Source: Paenibacillus glycanilyticus
Lineage (GTDB): Bacteria; Bacillota; Bacilli; Paenibacillales; Paenibacillaceae
Assembly: GCF_023715145.1 (NCBI RefSeq)
Contig: NZ_JAMBNP010000002.1
Location: forward strand, 682,001 to 746,000
Length of the DNA: 64,000 bases
Direction: 5' to 3'
How positions within the stretch are numbered: position 1 is the first letter of the stretch; each line of letters opens with the position of its first letter. Both the position numbers and the translations under genes were made by a program. Below, piece after piece: positions 60,523 through 64,000 of this stretch. A model generated the notes under the pieces. The model had not been told where the DNA came from. It was given only the letters and a program-made list of their open reading frames with translations, and ran no database searches.

Positions 60523-60677
60523 AAGAATTTCTTCGCAATTCTTTAAGCTGATGCATACGCAGCAAGAATTTCTTCGCAATTCTTTTAAGCTGGTGCTTAC
60601 GATGCAAGAATTTCTTCGCAATTCTTTAAGCAAATGCTTACGATGCAAGAATTTCTTCAAATTTCTTTTAAGGAGGG
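60523..60677 (+). repeat. array of four hairpin repeats before ndk
   Basis: AAGAATTTCTTCGCAATTCTTT occurs at 60523, 60564, 60606 and (degenerate, ...CTTCAAATTTCTTTT) 60647; period 41-42. Each has AAGAATT/AATTCTT arms. The last copy runs into AAGGAGGG, which is the ribosome site of ndk. It is the same scaffold as at 51001, with different inner bases. Confidence 0.85.
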
Positions 60678-60683
60678 TACCTA

Positions 60684-61127
60684 ATGGAAAGAACATTTTT
60701 GATGATTAAACCAGATGGTGTACAACGCGGTCTTATCGGTGAGATCGTGTCCCGCTTTGAGCGTAAAGGCCTGAAGCTCGTTGCGGCCAAATTTATGGTT
60801 GTAAGCAGAGAACTTGCCGAGACCCATTACGCAGAGCACGAAGGCAAGCCCTTCTACGAGCCGCTGCTGAACTTTATTACAGCCGGCCCTGTCTTTGCGA
60901 TGGTATGGCAGGGAGATAACGTCATCGCCTTAACGCGCGCGATGATTGGCAAGACGGATGCGGTAGATGCTCTGCCCGGCACGATTCGTTCAGATTTTGC
61001 CGTACATACGAATTTGAATTTAATTCATGGTTCGGATTCCCCGGAAAGCGCGGCAAGGGAAATTGCGAATTTCTTCGCTCCCGAGCAGCTGGTTGAATAC
61101 GAACATACTGTGCAGCGCTGGATCTAA
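60684..61127 (+). CDS. ndk: nucleoside diphosphate kinase
   Basis: Ndk transfers the gamma phosphate of ATP to other nucleoside diphosphates through a phospho-histidine. The 147-residue protein has the catalytic His115 in NLIHGSDSP and the KPDGVQR start. The ribosome site AAGGAGGG ends a hairpin-repeat array. hepT-ndk-cheR order matches B. subtilis. Confidence 0.96.
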   Translation: MERTFLMIKPDGVQRGLIGEIVSRFERKGLKLVAAKFMVVSRELAETHYAEHEGKPFYEPLLNFITAGPVFAMVWQGDNVIALTRAMIGKTDAVDALPGTIRSDFAVHTNLNLIHGSDSPESAAREIANFFAPEQLVEYEHTVQRWI

Positions 61128-61163
61128 GCCATACTTACGCTGTAGCTACAACAGGAGGCGTCC

Positions 61164-61946
61164 ATGTCGGAGGATCTGGATTTCAATCTTTTTATTCAAA
61201 GAATGAAGGCTAAGACCAATATTGATTTATCGCAATATAAGGAAGCCCAGATGAAAAGGCGTCTGATAACGCTCCGCCAGAAGCACGGTTATGAAACGTT
61301 TGAAGCTTACTGGAAGGCCATTGAGCAAAACCGGAGCCTGCTGAACGAATTTCTGGACCGGATGACGATTAATGTATCCGAGTTCTGGCGTAACCCCAAC
61401 CGGTGGGAAGTGCTGCAAAGCCGCTTCCTGCCGGAAATGCTTCAGCGGGGCGAACGGCTCAAGGTGTGGAGTGCCGCGTGCTCGACGGGAGAAGAGCCCT
61501 ATACGATCGCCATGATTCTGTCGGAGCTTGGTGCTCTTAACAAAGCGTCCCTTCTGGCCACCGACTTGGATGCCGTCGTATTGGATAAGGCCAAGGAAGG
61601 ACAATATCTGGAACGTTCCCTGCGTGATGTACCGCAAGCCTACCGGCAGAAATACTTCCAGCCGGATCACGGGATGTATGCGGTATCGGACAAGCTTAAG
61701 AACGCCATTATGTTCAAGCAGCAGAATTTGCTCCATGATTCGTTTGACCAGTCCTTTGATCTCATTGTCTGCCGGAATGTCATGATCTATTTCACGGAAG
61801 AAGCCAAGCACTTATTATATCAAAAATTCGCAAAGGCGCTTCGTCCCGGGGGATTGCTCTTCGTCGGCAGCACGGAGCAGATTTTTTCCCCATCGCAATA
61901 CGGTTTTGAATCGGCAGATACCTTCTTCTACAGAAGAATCGGGTAG
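61164..61946 (+). CDS. cheR: chemotaxis protein methyltransferase CheR
   Basis: CheR methylates glutamates of chemoreceptors using SAM. The 260-residue protein has an N-terminal helical domain and the SAM-binding VWSAACSTGEEPYTIAM, FDLIVCRNVMIYF motifs. ACAGGAGGCG is the ribosome site. Its leader retains TACTTACGCTGTAG, perhaps a relic of the repeat unit at 60600. Confidence 0.95.
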   Translation: MSEDLDFNLFIQRMKAKTNIDLSQYKEAQMKRRLITLRQKHGYETFEAYWKAIEQNRSLLNEFLDRMTINVSEFWRNPNRWEVLQSRFLPEMLQRGERLKVWSAACSTGEEPYTIAMILSELGALNKASLLATDLDAVVLDKAKEGQYLERSLRDVPQAYRQKYFQPDHGMYAVSDKLKNAIMFKQQNLLHDSFDQSFDLIVCRNVMIYFTEEAKHLLYQKFAKALRPGGLLFVGSTEQIFSPSQYGFESADTFFYRRIG

Positions 61947-62025
61947 CCCCGCCGGGATGTTGATGTATACCGTTTTCCTTCCGCTCCAATACTATGTACA
62001 ACCGATACTTAATTGGAGGATGAAG

Positions 62026-62187
62026 ATGGACAAGCGACAAGTGATTCATGCTTACCGAAGCGGGATCATATCCATTCAAGAATGCGCTCAAATACTTGGT
62101 CTCGACAGCCGGCAGCTGCCCAACCTGATGAGTCAGATGGCAGTGAAGGCGGAGCGGGAAACAGGCAAGCGCTTTGTGAACAGCTAA
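62026..62187 (+). CDS. 53-residue helix-turn-helix-like protein
   Basis: A short protein, MDKRQVIHAY..., with SIQECAQILGLDSRQLPNLM, a helix-turn-helix-like pattern. GGAGG at 62015-62019 lies 6 bases before the ATG at 62026; the ATG at 62020 is too close. It occupies the place of aroC (aroF) between cheR and aroB in B. subtilis. Function unknown. The terminator at 62211 follows. Confidence 0.65.
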   Translation: MDKRQVIHAYRSGIISIQECAQILGLDSRQLPNLMSQMAVKAERETGKRFVNS

Positions 62188-62210
62188 CGCTTTCCATAGC
62201 CGCGGATAAG

Positions 62211-62255
62211 GCGGATGTTGAAGTCAGATATGGCTTTAACATCCGCTTTTTTTTT
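62211..62255 (+). terminator. terminator before aroB
   Basis: GCGGATGTT pairs perfectly with AACATCCGC and is followed by TTTTTTTTT. Confidence 0.9.
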
Positions 62256-62371
62256 GCATGGCGCGGCTGTCTTGCGTTTCTTGTCAAAGCCTACAGCCTG
62301 TACTATAATGAGCAAAGATGTTTACACATAAGTAAAATGCCCGGAATATGAACAGTTAGGATGGTACAATC

Positions 62372-63469
62372 ATGCGCGAACTGAAAGTTGAGCTTGGTGA
62401 ACGCTCTTATCCCATTTATATCGGTGAAGGACTTTTGCAGGAGGCGGCCGCTTATTTCAAGAAGCATCAGATCAGCTTGAAATCGCCGCTGCTAATCATT
62501 ACGGATGAACATGTAGCCCCTAATTATTTGGGATCGCTTGAGAATAACCTTCGCGAGGCGGGTTTTACAGTTGCGAGTACGGTAGTTCCTGCGGGCGAAA
62601 GCTCCAAGTCGTTGTCGATGCTGGAGAGTCTCGTTACGAAGGCGCTTGAAGCAGGTCTGGACCGAAAATCAACGATTGTTGCGTTAGGCGGCGGCGTAGT
62701 CGGAGATCTTGCCGGATTCGTAGCGGCATCTTATATGCGCGGCGTGAAGTTTGTGCAGATCCCTACGACAATATTGGCGCATGACTCCAGTGTTGGCGGC
62801 AAGGTTGCGGTTAATCATCCGCTTGCGAAGAATATAATTGGCGCTTTCCATCAGCCCGAGATGGTGCTGTATGATCTGAATACGCTGCAGTCGCTGCCTC
62901 CAAGAGACGTTAGCGCCGGCCTGTCGGAGGTCGTGAAGCACGGTCTGATCTGGGATGCGGAATTTACGGCCTGGTGCGAAGAGAATGCGGACCGTCTGCT
63001 AGCCCTTGAGCCGGATGCCCTTGGATACGCCCTGTATAAAGGCTGCAGCGTGAAGGCTGCCGTCGTATCCAAGGATGAACGCGAGAACGATCTTCGCGCG
63101 ATCCTGAACCTTGGCCATACGATTGGGCATGCCCTAGAAGCGGTTGCCGGTTATGGCGAGCTGCTTCACGGCGAAGCCATCTCCATCGGCATGATTGGCT
63201 CAGCAAGACTTGGCTTGCGTTACGGCGCGCCCGAAGAGGTTTATACAACGACAAAACGCGTCCTGTCCAAAGTAGGATTGCCGGTTAAGCTTCCGGAGCA
63301 TTTTGACGTGGATGCTATTATGGACGCGATGATGCACGATAAGAAATTCAGCGAAAGCACGATGGTATTCGTTGTGCCAACGGAGATTGGCAAGGTGGAG
63401 ATCAAGAAGGATGTTCAGTCCGCTTGGGTGCGCGAGATCGTCGAGCAATTGAAACTGGAGGCGCAATAA
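62372..63469 (+). CDS. aroB: 3-dehydroquinate synthase
   Basis: AroB is the second enzyme of the shikimate pathway, using NAD+ and a metal ion. The 365-residue protein has GGGVVGDLAG, the PTTILAHDSSVGGK metal/substrate block and NLGHTIGHALE with metal histidines. It is followed after one base by aroH. A chorismate synthase gene is missing from the position it has in Bacillus. Confidence 0.96.
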   Translation: MRELKVELGERSYPIYIGEGLLQEAAAYFKKHQISLKSPLLIITDEHVAPNYLGSLENNLREAGFTVASTVVPAGESSKSLSMLESLVTKALEAGLDRKSTIVALGGGVVGDLAGFVAASYMRGVKFVQIPTTILAHDSSVGGKVAVNHPLAKNIIGAFHQPEMVLYDLNTLQSLPPRDVSAGLSEVVKHGLIWDAEFTAWCEENADRLLALEPDALGYALYKGCSVKAAVVSKDERENDLRAILNLGHTIGHALEAVAGYGELLHGEAISIGMIGSARLGLRYGAPEEVYTTTKRVLSKVGLPVKLPEHFDVDAIMDAMMHDKKFSESTMVFVVPTEIGKVEIKKDVQSAWVREIVEQLKLEAQ

Positions 63470-63470
63470 G

Positions 63471-63839
63471 ATGAGCGTAAGAGGAATTCGCGGGGCAATT
63501 ACCGTTGAGGTTAACGAGAAAGAGCCTATTTTACAGGCAACCCTTGAGCTGTTGAATGAAGTCGTGAAGCAAAATGCCATCGTACCGGATGATATCGCAA
63601 GCGTATTTATTACCGTTACGCAAGATCTGGACGCAACCTTCCCGGCTATTGCGATCCGTCAAATGGGCGGATGGGATCTTGTTCCGTTAATGTGCGCGCT
63701 TGAAGTGCCGGTTAAGGGCAGCCTGGAGCGCTGCATCCGGTTTATGATTCATTTGAATACAGACAAAACGCAAGCTGAAATTAATCATGTCTATCTCGGC
63801 GGCGCGCGCGTGCTGCGTCCGGATTTGTCAAAATCCTAA
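63471..63839 (+). CDS. aroH: chorismate mutase (AroH type)
   Basis: A 122-residue monofunctional chorismate mutase that makes prephenate. The family start RGIRGAITVEVNEKEPI, the ARQ/IRQMGGWD segment and the C-terminal VYLGGARVLRPDL fit AroH of B. subtilis. It abuts aroB, so they should be translated together; the trp leader starts immediately after. Confidence 0.95.
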   Translation: MSVRGIRGAITVEVNEKEPILQATLELLNEVVKQNAIVPDDIASVFITVTQDLDATFPAIAIRQMGGWDLVPLMCALEVPVKGSLERCIRFMIHLNTDKTQAEINHVYLGGARVLRPDLSKS

Positions 63840-63868
63840 TTGACGTAAGCTGCGATCGGTAGTATATT
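63840..63868 (+). promoter_or_regulatory. sigma-A promoter of the downstream trp operon
   Basis: TTGACG (63840-63845), 17-base spacer, TATATT (63863-63868). Transcript start would be near 63875. Confidence 0.75.
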
Positions 63869-63880
63869 GAGTACTAACAA

Positions 63881-63949
63881 TAGTTTAGGCAAGAGAAGAG
63901 ACACAAGACAACAGACAGGTTTTAGAGTTAGTTTAGTTGAGATTCTAAG
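63881..63949 (+). promoter_or_regulatory. candidate TRAP-binding site in trp leader RNA
   Basis: UAG/GAG triplets occur at 63881, 63886, 63893 and 63898, then at 63923/63925, 63929, 63934 and 63939, mostly spaced by 2-3 bases, with weaker NAG triplets between. TRAP recognises such repeats. The element follows the promoter at 63840 and precedes a possible trpE start. Confidence 0.7.
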
Positions 63950-63987
63950 GGTTTGTATGGGACTTGGAATTTTTTCCGGAGTGAAAC

Positions 63988-64000
63988 TTGAATCGCCGTC
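63988..64000 (+). CDS. possible 5' end of trpE (cut by window edge)
   Basis: GGAG lies 6 bases before a TTG codon, the start of an open frame cut off by the window. trpE would be expected here from the order aroB-aroH-trp. Only four codons are visible. Confidence 0.3.

Noticed and set aside
60343..60696. 117-residue minus-strand frame over the ndk leader
   Set aside because: Again produced by the repeat array, with no start signal.

Overview
The window reads as a chromosomal backbone segment of an endospore-forming, aerobic Firmicute, most probably a Paenibacillus or close relative. The evidence is intact sporulation and germination genes (spoVAA-AB-AF, gerW, dacB-spmA-spmB, ypeB, spoVIF, spoIVA), the resABCDE operon, Bacillus-like gene order across most of the window, roughly 50% GC, AGGAGG ribosome sites and frequent GTG/TTG starts. 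No rRNA, tRNA, CRISPR array, prophage or insertion sequence was seen.

Layout. 1-3.5 kb: a P-loop kinase, then a short spoVA operon. 3.6-5.4 kb: lysA and ppiB. 5.4-9.4 kb: an FMN riboswitch and ribD-ribE-ribBA-ribH. 9.5-10.9 kb: scpA-scpB. 11-13.7 kb: metNIQ methionine importer. 13.9-18.3 kb: a DUF427 gene, the DUF2953/gerW pair and dacB-spmA-spmB. 18.4-24.9 kb: rluB and resABCDE (cytochrome c maturation and redox two-component control). 24.9-25.5 kb: non-coding DNA with a long imperfect inverted repeat. 26-31.6 kb: serA with a structured leader, a rhodanese, a CPBP protease, a polysaccharide deacetylase and small unknowns. 31.8-37.1 kb: mecA-like, glutamate dehydrogenase, prsW, a 51-residue Cys-rich protein, ypeB and a PilZ protein. 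37.1-45 kb: cmk-plsC-rpsA, yphA, a YIEGIA pair, der-plsY-gpsA. 45-49.6 kb: spoVIF, yphE-like, a ferredoxin/nucleotidyltransferase/ferredoxin cassette, yphF-like and spoIVA. 49.8-53.7 kb: a sugar-type ABC transporter placed between spoIVA and hbs. 53.8-64 kb: hbs, mtrB, the heptaprenyl/menaquinone cluster (hepS-menG-ubiA-ubiX-mqnA-hepT), ndk, cheR, aroB, aroH and the start of a trp leader.

How the parts connect. The mtrB product (TRAP) probably acts on the trp leader at the right edge, where U/GAG triplets follow a good promoter. MqnA with UbiA- and UbiX-like enzymes beside MenG and both heptaprenyl synthase subunits points to the futalosine route to menaquinone, the quinone that would feed the cytochromes matured by ResABC.

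The most unusual feature is a family of leader hairpins upstream of cmk, a sugar ABC ATPase gene, mtrB and ndk. The shared scaffold is AAGAAT(T/C), a variable loop, then AATTCTTT(T), and at three of the four genes this runs straight into the Shine-Dalgarno AGGAGG. It occurs once before cmk, four times in tandem before the ABC gene, twice within a 98-bp direct repeat before mtrB, and four times before ndk. I do not recognise it as a named RNA family. The ribD and ypeB leaders show a related design, with a terminator hairpin whose 3' arm holds the ribosome-binding sequence.
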